NCBI RefSeq assembly: GCF_039536745.1
Contig: NZ_BAAAZE010000008.1
Coordinates: 930,001 to 994,000, forward strand
Length of the DNA: 64,000 nucleotides
Direction: 5' to 3'
Origin: Actimicrobium antarcticum
GTDB taxonomy: Bacteria > Pseudomonadota > Gammaproteobacteria > Burkholderiales > Burkholderiaceae_D
Position 1 is the stretch's first letter. Each line of letters begins with the position of its first letter. Positions 54,156-63,865 of this stretch are shown here, in pieces. Made by a program: the position numbers and the translations under genes. The notes under the pieces are model-generated. The model was not told the DNA's origin. It made no database searches and saw nothing but the letters and a program-made list of their open reading frames with translations.

Positions 54156-54407
54156 TCTCTGCATGTGGTTCGGCATTCAGTTAATCTGTGGCGATTTGAT
54201 TTCCACAAAGAACTAAATGTTTGGATCGGCAACGGCTTGACAGCCGATCCACACAGAATTGGGGGGAGCTGAGCTAACCAGCCGGGCCGATGCCCGCTTT
54301 ATCTTGGTCGAGATAGCCAGTCACAAGTTTTTTGTAAATTAAACAAAACGATAAGTTAACAATGCGCCTTAAATTGCGGCATACTTTGAGTTCAGGATAT
54401 TACTTAT
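54156..54407. other. Intergenic, AT-rich upstream region of rpfG
   Basis: No gene is seen. The last 100 bases are AT-rich (around 54325-54400) and probably hold the rpfG-rpfC promoter; no box could be assigned with confidence. Confidence 0.4.
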
Positions 54408-55526
54408 ATGCAAACAATGCTTGAGATCACTCCTTCAGTCGCGGCCAGTCATAGTCATCAACTACGGGCCGGTATGCCGACCGTTCTGGTGCTCGATGAC
54501 CAGAGCACAGGGCGCCTGATCCTTGCCGAAGTAGTCAGGGGGATCGACCGCAACATCAATGTTGTCATGTATGACAATCCGATCGAAGCGATCGCGTATA
54601 TCAGTGAAAATCCGGTCGATCTGGTGCTGACCGATTACAAAATGCCGCTGCTCGATGGTATCGAAACCATCCGTCGCATGCGCAGCCTGTACACCTACGA
54701 GCAGTTGCCAATCGTGATGACAACGGTGGTCAGCGATCGGGAAGTGCGTCACAGTGCGTTTGAAGCGGGTGCCACCGACTTTCTGATTCGTCCGGTCGAT
54801 CCGATTGAATGTCGCGCGCGTTGCCAGAACCTGCTGAACTTGCGCCAGCAGTACCTCATCATCCTGAACCATGCCAGCGAACTGAAACGGCACGTCAGCG
54901 AAGTCACCCGTGCATTGCGCTTGCTTGAAGTCGATACCCTGTCTCGCGTGGCGCGCGCCGCCGATCTGCGCAATGCCATCCGTGGTCCGCATCTCAAGCG
55001 CATGGCCTGTTACTCGGCATTGATCGCGCGGGGCATGGGTTTGTCAGAGGGCGAAGTCGAAGCAATCGAGTTGGCCGTGCCGATGCATGATCTTGGCAAG
55101 GTCGGCATCCCGGATGCCGTCCTGCAAAAAAGCGGCCCGCTGACACCCGAAGAAAAAGGTGTCATGCAGTCAACTACGCAGATCGGCTACGACATCCTGA
55201 AAGACAGCCCGTCTCCGTTTCTTCAAGTAGCAGCCCGGATTGCCCTGAATCATCATGAAAAATTCGATGGCACCGGCACTCCGTCGGGTTTGCGCGGGTC
55301 GGCGATTCCGCTGGAAGCGCGCATCGTCGCGCTGGCCGAGGTATTCGATGCAATGACTTCGGCACGGCCTTACGGGAAGGCCTGGGAATGGCCCGCCGCG
55401 ATCGCACATCTGGCCAGCGAAAGGGGCAAATACTTTGATCCGGAAGTGGTCGACGTATTCATTCGCCATGCCGACGAGGCCGCCACGATTTGCGCGGCGC
55501 TGGCCGATCAGCCCACATCACCGTAG
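54408..55526 (+). CDS. rpfG: RpfG-like response regulator with HD-GYP domain
   Basis: A 372-aa protein: receiver domain (LVLDDQSTG, phosphoacceptor D in LVLTDYKMPLLDG, Lys replaced around FLIRPVD) then an HD-GYP domain with MHDLGKVGIPD and HHEKFDGTGTP. The GYP triplet reads GTP (Tyr to Thr), while the HD and HHE metal ligands are kept. RpfG degrades c-di-GMP when its kinase RpfC senses diffusible signal factor. The next gene codes an RpfC-like kinase and rpfF lies beyond it, so the assignment rests on both sequence and context. Confidence 0.85.
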   Translation: MQTMLEITPSVAASHSHQLRAGMPTVLVLDDQSTGRLILAEVVRGIDRNINVVMYDNPIEAIAYISENPVDLVLTDYKMPLLDGIETIRRMRSLYTYEQLPIVMTTVVSDREVRHSAFEAGATDFLIRPVDPIECRARCQNLLNLRQQYLIILNHASELKRHVSEVTRALRLLEVDTLSRVARAADLRNAIRGPHLKRMACYSALIARGMGLSEGEVEAIELAVPMHDLGKVGIPDAVLQKSGPLTPEEKGVMQSTTQIGYDILKDSPSPFLQVAARIALNHHEKFDGTGTPSGLRGSAIPLEARIVALAEVFDAMTSARPYGKAWEWPAAIAHLASERGKYFDPEVVDVFIRHADEAATICAALADQPTSP

Positions 55527-55549
55527 CCGTGGTGAGTCGATCGCGCTCC

Positions 55550-57715
55550 ATGCTGAACGCGTTGCGCGCTGCCATGGGGGGCGCGCGTCGCTTCGCCCGT
55601 CATCCCAACAGCGAGCATGAGCAAGGCTTGGTACGCATTGCGATTGGCGTACTGATCTGCGTCTTCGTACTTTGGCATACGCCAGTTGCCGCAATCTCTC
55701 TCCGGCTTGCGCTGGTAATCGGGTTTTTTCTGTGCCTGAGCAGCCTGATCCTGTTGTCGATTGCCTTTCATCCGCAGCCTGTGATTGCGCGGCGCGGTCT
55801 GGCAATCCTGAATGATGCAGCGGGTATTACCTGCGGTATTTTGTATGCCGGCGAACTGGGCGTGCCGCTGTACCTGTTTTATTTGTGGATCACGTTTGGC
55901 AATGGTTTTCGCTTTGGAAACGCTTACCTGTATGCCACGCTGGCGGCCTCGCTGACCGGGTTTTCGCTAGCGCTCCTGTTTGTCGATTATTGGCAGGTGC
56001 ACCGGGCGCTCGGTGCTGGCTTGTGGGTCGGGATGATACTGGTTGGCCTGTATTTCAGCACGCTGGTGACCCGTCTGACCCGGGCGCTGCAACAGGAAGA
56101 AGCCGCCAATCAGGCCAAGCGCAGTTTCATTTCGTCGGTCAGCCACGAACTGCGGACGCCGCTCAATGCCATCATCGGCATGACCGATCTTCTGCAAAGC
56201 ACGCACCTCGACCACGGGCAGAAGGAGATGGTGTCCAGCCTGGACAATGCCTCCCAACTAATGCTGGCACTGATCGAGGATGTGCTGGATTTCGCCAAGA
56301 TCGAAGCCGGCAAGGTGGTGATCGAAGACATTGACTTCGACTTGCACCAGCTGGTTGGCGGCATCCTCGACATCTTCAAGTACCAGGTGAATGCACGCGG
56401 CCTGCAACTGGTGACCGACATCGACCCTGACACGCCCGGTGCGCTGCGCGGTGACCCCCACCATTTGCGACAAGTACTGGTCAACCTGATGTCGAATGCG
56501 ATCAAGTTCACGGAACAAGGCGGTATTGTGTTACGCATCAGGTTGCCAGCCTCGGCATCGGCCTCGGCACCGCGAGATATCGACCATGTGCGCCTGCGCT
56601 TTGAGGTGGAAGACACTGGTATCGGCATCGGGCCAGCTGCGCAAGGCCGCATTTTCGACAGTTTCGTGCAGGCAGACGAATCGACCACGAGGCGATACGG
56701 CGGTACCGGACTGGGCACCACCATTTCGCGCCAGCTGGTCGGGCTGATGGGTGGGGAGCTTGGTCTGCGCAGTACACTTGGCGTCGGCAGTACTTTCTGG
56801 TTTGAACTTGATGTCTGCCGACAGCAGCCGACTCTGACTGGTGCGCCGGTGGCCTTGACGATGTCGCCACCGCCGCCATTGCCCGTGACGCCGTTCATAC
56901 CGTTGCGCTTGCTGGTCGCCGACGACAATGCCACCAACCGCACCGTGATCCGCCAGATGCTGGAGCGCGCCGGTCATCAGTGCGTACTGGCCGAGGATGG
57001 GGAACAGGTGCTGGACCAGCTCGAACAGGACAGTTTCGATGCCGTGATCCTGGACATGAATATGCCCAACATGAATGGACTCGAAGCGGCACGGGCAATT
57101 CGCTTCATGGAATCGCCGGGTAGCCATTTGCCGCTGATCATGCTTTCCGCAGACGTCAATGCCGAGACCCGCGCCGACTGTGCGACAGCAGGTATCGATC
57201 ACTTTTTATCCAAGCCGATCCGTATAGATGCCTTGCTGCAAACCCTGGACGGGTTGATCCTGCAGTATGGCAAGATGCGGCTGCCCGCCATGTCGCAGCG
57301 CGAGGCGCTGGTACGACCGTTGCTGATACAGCCGGATGCCGCCGCCGTGGTGCTCAATTACGCCACGCTGGCCGAGCTCGACGCGATCGGCCAGAATCCG
57401 CAATTCGTGTCTGGCCTGATGACGGGTTTCATCGTTGATGCGCGCTCGCTGATGGCGCAGGTGGAACAGGCGCGCGAGGACAACGACATCGCCCGGCTGA
57501 GGGATGTCCTGCATGCCTTGAAAGGCTCGGCAATGAGTATCGGAGCACTAGCCCTGCGCTCCACGTGTGCCGCACTGGAAGACGCCAGTGATGCCGACCT
57601 CGCGCGTGATCCGTCAGCCGTTGTGGCGCTGCTGCAGGATGCAGTGACCACACTGCTGGCCGCGCTCGACCAATACCAATGTACCCGCCAGCAATTGCTG
57701 GCAAAGGTGCACTGA
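55550..57715 (+). CDS. rpfC: RpfC-like hybrid sensor kinase (DSF receptor)
   Basis: About 721 aa. Five hydrophobic segments occupy residues 25-175, then HisKA (SHELRTPLN, H199), HATPase (N-box, DTGIGIG, GTGLGTT), receiver (LLVADDNATNR, ILDMNMPNMNG) and a C-terminal Hpt domain (HALKGSAMSIGA, H655). This order equals that of RpfC, which senses cis-2-unsaturated fatty acids. The start is uncertain: ATG at 55550 is used; the frame extends to 55490 inside rpfG. It converges on rpfF with 7 bp between stops. Confidence 0.87.
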   Translation: MLNALRAAMGGARRFARHPNSEHEQGLVRIAIGVLICVFVLWHTPVAAISLRLALVIGFFLCLSSLILLSIAFHPQPVIARRGLAILNDAAGITCGILYAGELGVPLYLFYLWITFGNGFRFGNAYLYATLAASLTGFSLALLFVDYWQVHRALGAGLWVGMILVGLYFSTLVTRLTRALQQEEAANQAKRSFISSVSHELRTPLNAIIGMTDLLQSTHLDHGQKEMVSSLDNASQLMLALIEDVLDFAKIEAGKVVIEDIDFDLHQLVGGILDIFKYQVNARGLQLVTDIDPDTPGALRGDPHHLRQVLVNLMSNAIKFTEQGGIVLRIRLPASASASAPRDIDHVRLRFEVEDTGIGIGPAAQGRIFDSFVQADESTTRRYGGTGLGTTISRQLVGLMGGELGLRSTLGVGSTFWFELDVCRQQPTLTGAPVALTMSPPPPLPVTPFIPLRLLVADDNATNRTVIRQMLERAGHQCVLAEDGEQVLDQLEQDSFDAVILDMNMPNMNGLEAARAIRFMESPGSHLPLIMLSADVNAETRADCATAGIDHFLSKPIRIDALLQTLDGLILQYGKMRLPAMSQREALVRPLLIQPDAAAVVLNYATLAELDAIGQNPQFVSGLMTGFIVDARSLMAQVEQAREDNDIARLRDVLHALKGSAMSIGALALRSTCAALEDASDADLARDPSAVVALLQDAVTTLLAALDQYQCTRQQLLAKVH

Positions 57716-57722
57716 GCTTTTT

Positions 57723-58670
57723 TTAGCCATGTGCCAGGGACAGTTCCTGCGGTTCCAGTGCAGTGCCGCTGTCACGTGCTTCCTGCTGGCGCAATTGCGA
57801 ACGCACCAGTCGGCCCATCATTTTCAGATCCTTGTCTTGCAGGCGCAATGCCGCATCGACCCATACTTCGGTAATGCCGATCAGCTCGTCATACGACACC
57901 GGTTGCGTGTGGCGACGGCATTCGAACAGCGCGCGCATGCCGTTCAGATGTCGTCCGTGTTGCCGCGCGTAGTTGGTAACCGCCGCTTCGCCCTGGCCGG
58001 TTGGCACGACCAGGTCGACCAGTCCCAGAGCAAACATCTCCTGTGCCGTATAAATTTTTCCGCTCAGGATGATTTCTTCGGCCTTGCGGGCTCCGACCCG
58101 GCGACTCAGCAAGCTGTAGGCGCCCATGCCCGGAAACAGATTGAACAGGATTTCCGGAAAACCCATGCGTGCGTGTTCTTCGGCGATCAGGACATGGCTG
58201 GCCAGTGCGCTCTCAAAACCTCCACCCAGTGCCTCGCCCTGGATCAGCGAGATTGTGGTGACATTGGTTTTGAAGCTTTCCAGCCGATGCTGCAGGGTAT
58301 CGACACACAGGCGGGCGTAATGCAACAGGGCCTCGCGGTCGCGCGAGCTGATCAATTGCCTGAACAACGCCAGGTCACCGCCATAGCTGAACACATCCGG
58401 AATGCGCGACGCACCCACATGAAAATCTACCGGATACAGAGTCCCGTCAATCTCCACCTGGCCGCGATTGATTTCCAGTCGCTTGTCGCTGCGGCGGATT
58501 TCGTTGAGCAGGCCGAGGTTGAAGCAGGGCGCTCCGGCAGGTTTCATGAACGTCCACAACACCTTGTTTTCGGCGTCATATTCCACGTCGATCTGGCGAA
58601 ATGCGGTGACGGGTATGCCTGCCGATGTCAGCGGCAGGCGCAAATTCTTGTGTTCGGTCATTGCGTTCAT
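57723..58670 (-). CDS. rpfF: DSF synthase RpfF-like (enoyl-CoA hydratase fold)
   Basis: About 315 aa of the crotonase superfamily. QGEALGGGFESALASHVLIAEE and MGFPEILFNLFPGMGAYSLLSRRVG match RpfF; the two catalytic Glu (E153 in GGGFE and E173 in FPE) are 20 residues apart as in Xanthomonas RpfF (E141, E161). It would make a cis-2-fatty acid signal from acyl-ACP. The start at 58670 has AAAAGGC upstream. The protein is about 25 residues longer than Xanthomonas RpfF. Confidence 0.87.
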   Translation of the reverse strand: MNAMTEHKNLRLPLTSAGIPVTAFRQIDVEYDAENKVLWTFMKPAGAPCFNLGLLNEIRRSDKRLEINRGQVEIDGTLYPVDFHVGASRIPDVFSYGGDLALFRQLISSRDREALLHYARLCVDTLQHRLESFKTNVTTISLIQGEALGGGFESALASHVLIAEEHARMGFPEILFNLFPGMGAYSLLSRRVGARKAEEIILSGKIYTAQEMFALGLVDLVVPTGQGEAAVTNYARQHGRHLNGMRALFECRRHTQPVSYDELIGITEVWVDAALRLQDKDLKMMGRLVRSQLRQQEARDSGTALEPQELSLAHG

Positions 58671-58928
58671 GATGTTTGCCTTTTGTGTGGTCCGGATTTT
58701 GCCGCTGCTTGCTTGGTGGGTGATTTTCAAGTTCGGACTTAGTGTAGGCAGGTTGTCGAACAATCAAATCGCAGAAAAGGATGGCTTTTCTCTAATATAA
58801 AATGCTTTTAAAAAAGTGTTTCATAGGAAATTTCGACGGATGTCACAACCTATTCCCCAGGTGCGTGCGGCTCGCCGGGTCGCACTGCGTGGTAAGGTGA
58901 GCCTCCTTATTTTTGCCACACACCGACG

Positions 58929-60092
58929 TTGAACGCCTCTCAAAAACGACTGCTGCTGATCGGTGGCGGTCACTCCCACCTGTTTGTCCTCGAAGCCTTG
59001 CGCAAGCAACCGTCCGCCGCGCGGGCGCAGCTGGATGTCACGCTGCTGAGCAGCGATCTGGACACGCCGTATTCCGGCATGCTGCCTGGGCTGGTTGCCG
59101 GACATTACCGCAGCAGCGAATGCCATGTCGACCTGCGCGCGCTGGCCGCTGAGGCTGGCGTGCACCTGCTGCCTGCGACGGTCGAACGGCTCGATCTGAC
59201 GCGCAATTGCGCCTATTCGGCGACCGACTCCTGGTCATTCGACGTGGTCTCGCTGGATATCGGCTCGACGCCTCCGGTCAACAGCATTCCCGGCGCGCGC
59301 GGTCTCGGATTGACGGTCAAGCCGATTGACCGTTTCCTGCAGCAGTGGGCCGGCTTGCAAAGCCACGTTGATGCGCTGGCTCGCCCGATCCATCTGGTGA
59401 TGGTCGGCGGTGGCGCTGGCGGGGTGGAACTGGTGCTGGCCATGGCGCACCGGTTGCAGGCGCACCGGCATCAGGTCAAATGGTCGCTGGTCAGCCGCGG
59501 CGATCTGTTGCCCGGCTATCCGCGTCGCGCCGCCCGGCTGATGGCGCAGCGACTCGCCGCGGCGGGTATCGCCATTCGCACCGGCAGCGCCATCGTGCGC
59601 GCCGAAGCCGACCGGATTTATTTTGCCGATGGCAGCCAGGCGGCCTGCGACCAAGTGCTCTGGGCTACCGGTTCGGCTGCGCAGTCGTGGCCGGGTGCGG
59701 CCGGTCTGGCGTGCGTGGACGACGGCTTCATCAGCGTTAATGCGCACTTGCAATCGGTTAGCCATCCGCACGTGTTCGCCGCCGGCGACATCGCCACCGA
59801 TACGACACAACCCCGGCCCAAGGCCGGCGTGTTTGCGGTGCGCCAGGGACCGGTGCTGGCAGACAACCTGCTGCGGTATGCCTCCGGCCAGCCGCTGTTG
59901 CAGTACCGGGCGCAGCGCGATTACCTGTCGCTGCTGTCGACGGGCGGGCGTCACGCGATCGGTTGCTGGTATGGACTGGTGTGGCAAGGCGACTGGGTCT
60001 GGCAATGGAAGAACAGGATAGATCGGAAGTTCATGGCACGATTCAGCGCACCATTTGAAGCAAATCGCATTACCCCACCGGCAAGTCTGTAA
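58929..60092 (+). CDS. FAD-dependent pyridine-nucleotide oxidoreductase (SelD-associated/NDH-2-like type)
   Basis: A 387-aa flavoprotein. The FAD Rossmann motif is LLLIGGGHSHLFVLEAL; DTPYSGMLPGLVAGHY and the second nucleotide motif VMVGGGAGGVELVLAMAHRL follow, then HVFAAGDIA. The family by pattern is the one also found fused to SelD in some bacteria. The likely start is TTG at 58929 with no strong ribosome-binding site. The substrate is not known. It precedes the carbonic anhydrase gene by 37 bp. Confidence 0.8.
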   Translation: MNASQKRLLLIGGGHSHLFVLEALRKQPSAARAQLDVTLLSSDLDTPYSGMLPGLVAGHYRSSECHVDLRALAAEAGVHLLPATVERLDLTRNCAYSATDSWSFDVVSLDIGSTPPVNSIPGARGLGLTVKPIDRFLQQWAGLQSHVDALARPIHLVMVGGGAGGVELVLAMAHRLQAHRHQVKWSLVSRGDLLPGYPRRAARLMAQRLAAAGIAIRTGSAIVRAEADRIYFADGSQAACDQVLWATGSAAQSWPGAAGLACVDDGFISVNAHLQSVSHPHVFAAGDIATDTTQPRPKAGVFAVRQGPVLADNLLRYASGQPLLQYRAQRDYLSLLSTGGRHAIGCWYGLVWQGDWVWQWKNRIDRKFMARFSAPFEANRITPPASL

Positions 60093-60129
60093 AATCACGC
60101 GCGTCTTGATCTATCCAGAAAGCAATGCC

Positions 60130-60825
60130 ATGACCGAGCAACCTACCAACAGCACTGCAGACGAAGTCACCGACAGCGCCGGGCTGGAACACCTGTTTGA
60201 CAAGAACCGTGACTGGGCCGCGTCGATGATCAGTCAGGATGCCGGCTTTTTTGAAAAGCTGGCCGCACAGCAGTCACCGGATTATCTGTGGATCGGCTGC
60301 TCCGACAGCCGCGTGCCCGCCAACGAAATCGTCAACCTGCTTCCCGGCGAGTTATTCGTGCACCGCAACGTCGCCAATGTGGTGTGCCACTCCGACCTGA
60401 ATTGCCTGTCGGTGATGCAGTTCGCCATCGATGTGCTGAAGGTCAGGCACATCATCGTCTCTGGCCATTACGGTTGTTCCGGCGTGCATGCTGCACTGAC
60501 CGGCCGCCGGGTCGGTTTGGCCGACAACTGGTTGCGCCATGTGCAGGACGTGCACCAGAAGCACGGCCGTTATTTCAACGAGACGATTCCGAAAGGCGAG
60601 CAGCTCGATCGCCTGTGCGAACTCAACGTCATCGAACAGGTCGGCAATGTCTGCCAGACCACGCTGGTGCAGGACGCCTGGGAGCGCGGCCAGGAACTGA
60701 CCATACACAGCTGGATTTACGGCATCAAGGATGGCTTGCTGCGCGATCTGGGGGTGACCGTCAGCGGCATCGGGGATCTGGCGCAGAAGATGCCTGCGGT
60801 CCTCGCACGGTATGAAATCGCCTAG
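60130..60825 (+). CDS. can: Beta-class carbonic anhydrase
   Basis: A 231-aa enzyme (EC 4.2.1.1). Zinc ligands are C57 (IGCSDSRVPANE), H113 and C116 (SGHYGCSG), with the D59-R61 dyad intact. Length and tail (EIA) fit the proteobacterial Can type. The start at 60130 is used; the frame extends upstream to 60055, overlapping the oxidoreductase. Confidence 0.93.
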   Translation: MTEQPTNSTADEVTDSAGLEHLFDKNRDWAASMISQDAGFFEKLAAQQSPDYLWIGCSDSRVPANEIVNLLPGELFVHRNVANVVCHSDLNCLSVMQFAIDVLKVRHIIVSGHYGCSGVHAALTGRRVGLADNWLRHVQDVHQKHGRYFNETIPKGEQLDRLCELNVIEQVGNVCQTTLVQDAWERGQELTIHSWIYGIKDGLLRDLGVTVSGIGDLAQKMPAVLARYEIA

Positions 60826-60951
60826 CAACCTGATCATGGAGTGACCGGACTGTCGTGCGCAGTGGCGGGTCTGTCCGCTACAATGCGTGCGATTCAGCGC
60901 TGGTTCACGAGACCTCGATGCGCTTCACGTCATTGATCGAACAGGTATCCC

Positions 60952-61962
60952 ATGTTTGGATTTTTCTTGCGTCGTGCCGGGCTGGTCATACCGACCTTCC
61001 TTGGTATTACGTTACTGGTGTTTTCCCTGATCCACATGATCCCCGGCGATGCCGTCGAGGCCATGTCCGGCGAGCGCGGCATGGACGCGGCGCGCTATGC
61101 CCGCCTGCTGCACGAATTCGGCCTCGACCGTCCTCTGTACGTGCAGTACCTCGACTATCTCCGGCATGTGCTGCAAGGCGACCTCGGCCGATCGATCACG
61201 ACGCAGGAACCTGTTCTGCGTGAATTCCTGACGCTGTTCCCTGCCACCATCGAGCTGTCGGTCTGCGCGATGCTGGTGGCATTGTGTATTGGCATTCCGG
61301 CCGGAATTCTGGCTGCGCTCAAGCGCAATACCGTGCTCGATTATTCCGTGATGGGGGTCTCGCTGACCGGGTATTCGATGCCGGTATTCTGGTGGGCGCT
61401 GCTGCTGATCATGCTGTTCTCGGTGACGCTGGGCTGGACGCCGGTATCGGGTCGCATCGATATCCTGTTCGACCTGCCGCCCGTGACGGGTTTTATGCTG
61501 ATCGACAGCCTGCTGTCGGGCGAGCCGGGTGCCTTCAAGTCTGCAGTCTCGCACCTGATTTTGCCGGCCATCGCTCTCGGCACGATTCCGTTGGCGGTGG
61601 TGGCGCGCATGACCCGGTCGGCGATGCTGGAAGTACTGCGTGAAGATTACGTGCGTACCGCGCGGGCCAAGGGGCTGTCGCGCTGGCGCGTGGTCGGCGT
61701 GCATGCGCTGCGCAATGCGCTGATCCCGGTGATTACCGTGATCGGCCTGCAAGTCGGTACGCTACTGGCCGGCGCGATTCTGACCGAGACGATATTTTCG
61801 TGGCCCGGTATCGGCAAGTGGCTGGTCGAAGCGATCCGGCGACGCGATTATCCGGTCGTGCAGGGCGGCATCCTGCTGTCGGCCAGCATCATCATTCTGG
61901 TCAATCTGATCGTCGACATTCTGTACGGTGTCATCAATCCACGCATCCGGCACAGCGCATGA
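60952..61962 (+). CDS. dppB: Dipeptide/oligopeptide ABC transporter permease 1
   Basis: A 336-aa DppB/OppB-type permease: about 6 membrane segments, an N-terminal GFFLRRAGLVIPTFLGITLLVF, and the EAA-loop region DYVRTARAKGLSRWRVVGVHALRNALIPV. The stop overlaps the next gene by 4 bp. The substrate-binding protein gene is not adjacent in the window. Confidence 0.88.
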   Translation: MFGFFLRRAGLVIPTFLGITLLVFSLIHMIPGDAVEAMSGERGMDAARYARLLHEFGLDRPLYVQYLDYLRHVLQGDLGRSITTQEPVLREFLTLFPATIELSVCAMLVALCIGIPAGILAALKRNTVLDYSVMGVSLTGYSMPVFWWALLLIMLFSVTLGWTPVSGRIDILFDLPPVTGFMLIDSLLSGEPGAFKSAVSHLILPAIALGTIPLAVVARMTRSAMLEVLREDYVRTARAKGLSRWRVVGVHALRNALIPVITVIGLQVGTLLAGAILTETIFSWPGIGKWLVEAIRRRDYPVVQGGILLSASIIILVNLIVDILYGVINPRIRHSA

Positions 61963-62861
61963 GTACCTCCGGCATTCCATCGACATCGCTGCAGCAGCAA
62001 CCCCCTCATCCACTGCGCGAGCTGTGGAATTACTTCAGCCAGAATCGCGGCGCCGTGATCGGTCTGGTGGTGGTACTCCTGCTGGTGCTGATCGCGCTAT
62101 CGGCCGACCTGATTGCACCGCATTCGCCGATCGAACAGTTCCGCGACGCGACACTGGCACCGCCGATGTGGCAGGCCGGTGGCAGCAGCAAATTCATCCT
62201 CGGCACCGATCCGGTCGGGCGCGACATGCTGTCGCGGCTGATCCATGGCACCCGTTTGTCGCTGGTCATCGGACTGGTGTCGGTGACGCTGTCGCTGACG
62301 ATCGGTGTGGTGCTCGGCCTGATCGCCGGTTTTTTCAGGGGCGTGGTGGAAATCGCGCTGATGCGCCTGATGGATGTGATGCTGGCGCTGCCCAGCCTGC
62401 TGCTGGCGGTAGCGGTGGTCGCTATCCTCGGGCCTGGCCTGATGAATGCGATGTATGCGATCGCCATCGTGATGCTGCCGCACTATGCCCGGCAAACCCG
62501 GGCAGCGGTGATCGGCGAAATGCAGAAGGATTACGTCAGTGCGTCGCGCATTGCCGGTGCCGGTACGGTACGGCTGATGTTCAATTGCGTGCTGCCCAAT
62601 TGTGCAGCACCGCTGATCGTGCAGGCCACGCTGGGATTTTCGAGTGCGATCCTGGATGCCGCGGCACTGGGTTTCCTCGGGCTAGGCGCACAACCGCCGA
62701 CGCCGGAGTGGGGCTCGATGCTGGCCAGTGCACTGGAATTCATCCAGAGCGCCTGGTGGGTCGTGACCTTTCCGGGGCTGGCGATTCTGGTCTCGGTCCT
62801 GGCCTTCAACCTGATGGGCGATGGTTTGCGGGATGCGCTCGATCCGAAACTGAAACGGTAA
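61959..62861 (+). CDS. dppC: Dipeptide/oligopeptide ABC transporter permease 2
   Basis: A 300-aa DppC/OppC-type permease. TDPVGRDMLSRLIHGTRLSL and the EAA loop KDYVSASRIAGAGTVRLMFNCVLPN are typical, with LGLGAQPPTPEWGSML near the end. The ATG at 61959 is inside the dppB stop (ATGA). Confidence 0.9.
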   Translation: MSTSGIPSTSLQQQPPHPLRELWNYFSQNRGAVIGLVVVLLLVLIALSADLIAPHSPIEQFRDATLAPPMWQAGGSSKFILGTDPVGRDMLSRLIHGTRLSLVIGLVSVTLSLTIGVVLGLIAGFFRGVVEIALMRLMDVMLALPSLLLAVAVVAILGPGLMNAMYAIAIVMLPHYARQTRAAVIGEMQKDYVSASRIAGAGTVRLMFNCVLPNCAAPLIVQATLGFSSAILDAAALGFLGLGAQPPTPEWGSMLASALEFIQSAWWVVTFPGLAILVSVLAFNLMGDGLRDALDPKLKR

Positions 62862-62866
62862 CCACG

Positions 62867-63865
62867 ATGGCTCTTCTCGAACTACAGAATCTGCGCGTCG
62901 AATTCGGTGCAGAAAAATCCCCCTTCACGGCCGTCGATGGCCTCGATCTGACGATCGATGAAGGCGAAGTGGTCGGCATCGTCGGCGAATCCGGTTCCGG
63001 CAAAAGCGTCACCTCGCTGGCGCTGATGGGCCTGATCGATTATCCGGGCCGGGTCAAGGCCACGCGCATGGCGTTCGATGGGCGTGACCTGCAAACCATG
63101 CCCGAGCGCGAACGGCGCAGCCTGCTCGGCAAGGATATCGCGATGATCTTTCAGGACCCGATGACCAGCCTCAACCCATGCTTCACGGTGGCGTTCCAGT
63201 TGATCGAAACATTGCGCGTGCATCAGCGCGGCAGCAAATCCGAACTGCGCGCGCAAGCGCTGCAACTGCTCAGGCAGGTCGATATTCCCGATCCCGAACG
63301 CCGTCTGGATGCCTACCCGCATCAGCTCTCCGGCGGCATGAGCCAGCGCGTGATGGTGGCCATGGCCATCGCCTGCAATCCGCGCTTGCTGATTGCCGAT
63401 GAACCAACCACCGCGCTCGACGTGACGGTGCAGGCGCAAATGCTGGAACTGCTGCTGCAATTGCAGCGCGAGCGTGGCATGGCGCTGATGCTGATCACGC
63501 ACGACCTGAGCGTGATCGCGCAGACCGCCCAGCGCGTCGTGGTGATGTATGCAGGGCAGGTGGTCGAGACCGGCCGCGTGCCACAACTCTTCACGGCGCC
63601 GACCCATCCGTACACCCAGGCGCTGCTGGCTGCACTGCCGGAACACAATCTGGGTCGGGCCCGCTTGCAGACCATTCCGGGCGTAGTGCCCGGCCAGTTC
63701 GATCGTCCGGTTGGCTGTCTGCTCAGTCCGCGCTGTGCCTATGCGACCGAGTTGTGTCGTACCCAGCGTCCGGCGCTGACTGGTCCTGCCGAAGCGCAAG
63801 TGCGTTGCCATTTCCCGCTCGATGCTGCGGGCCAGCCCACCAACAATTGGCAGAAGGCAGCGTGA
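62867..63865 (+). CDS. dppD: Dipeptide/oligopeptide ABC transporter ATP-binding protein 1
   Basis: A 332-aa ATPase: Walker A GESGSGKSVTSLA, IFQDPMTSLNP, signature HQLSGGMSQRVMVAMAIA, Walker B LLIADEPTTALDV, switch ITHDLSV. The C-terminal oligo_HPY region has the four-Cys pattern (GCLLSPRCAYATELC and a later RCHFPL) seen in DppD, which may bind an Fe-S cluster. It follows dppC by 5 bp. Confidence 0.92.
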   Translation: MALLELQNLRVEFGAEKSPFTAVDGLDLTIDEGEVVGIVGESGSGKSVTSLALMGLIDYPGRVKATRMAFDGRDLQTMPERERRSLLGKDIAMIFQDPMTSLNPCFTVAFQLIETLRVHQRGSKSELRAQALQLLRQVDIPDPERRLDAYPHQLSGGMSQRVMVAMAIACNPRLLIADEPTTALDVTVQAQMLELLLQLQRERGMALMLITHDLSVIAQTAQRVVVMYAGQVVETGRVPQLFTAPTHPYTQALLAALPEHNLGRARLQTIPGVVPGQFDRPVGCLLSPRCAYATELCRTQRPALTGPAEAQVRCHFPLDAAGQPTNNWQKAA

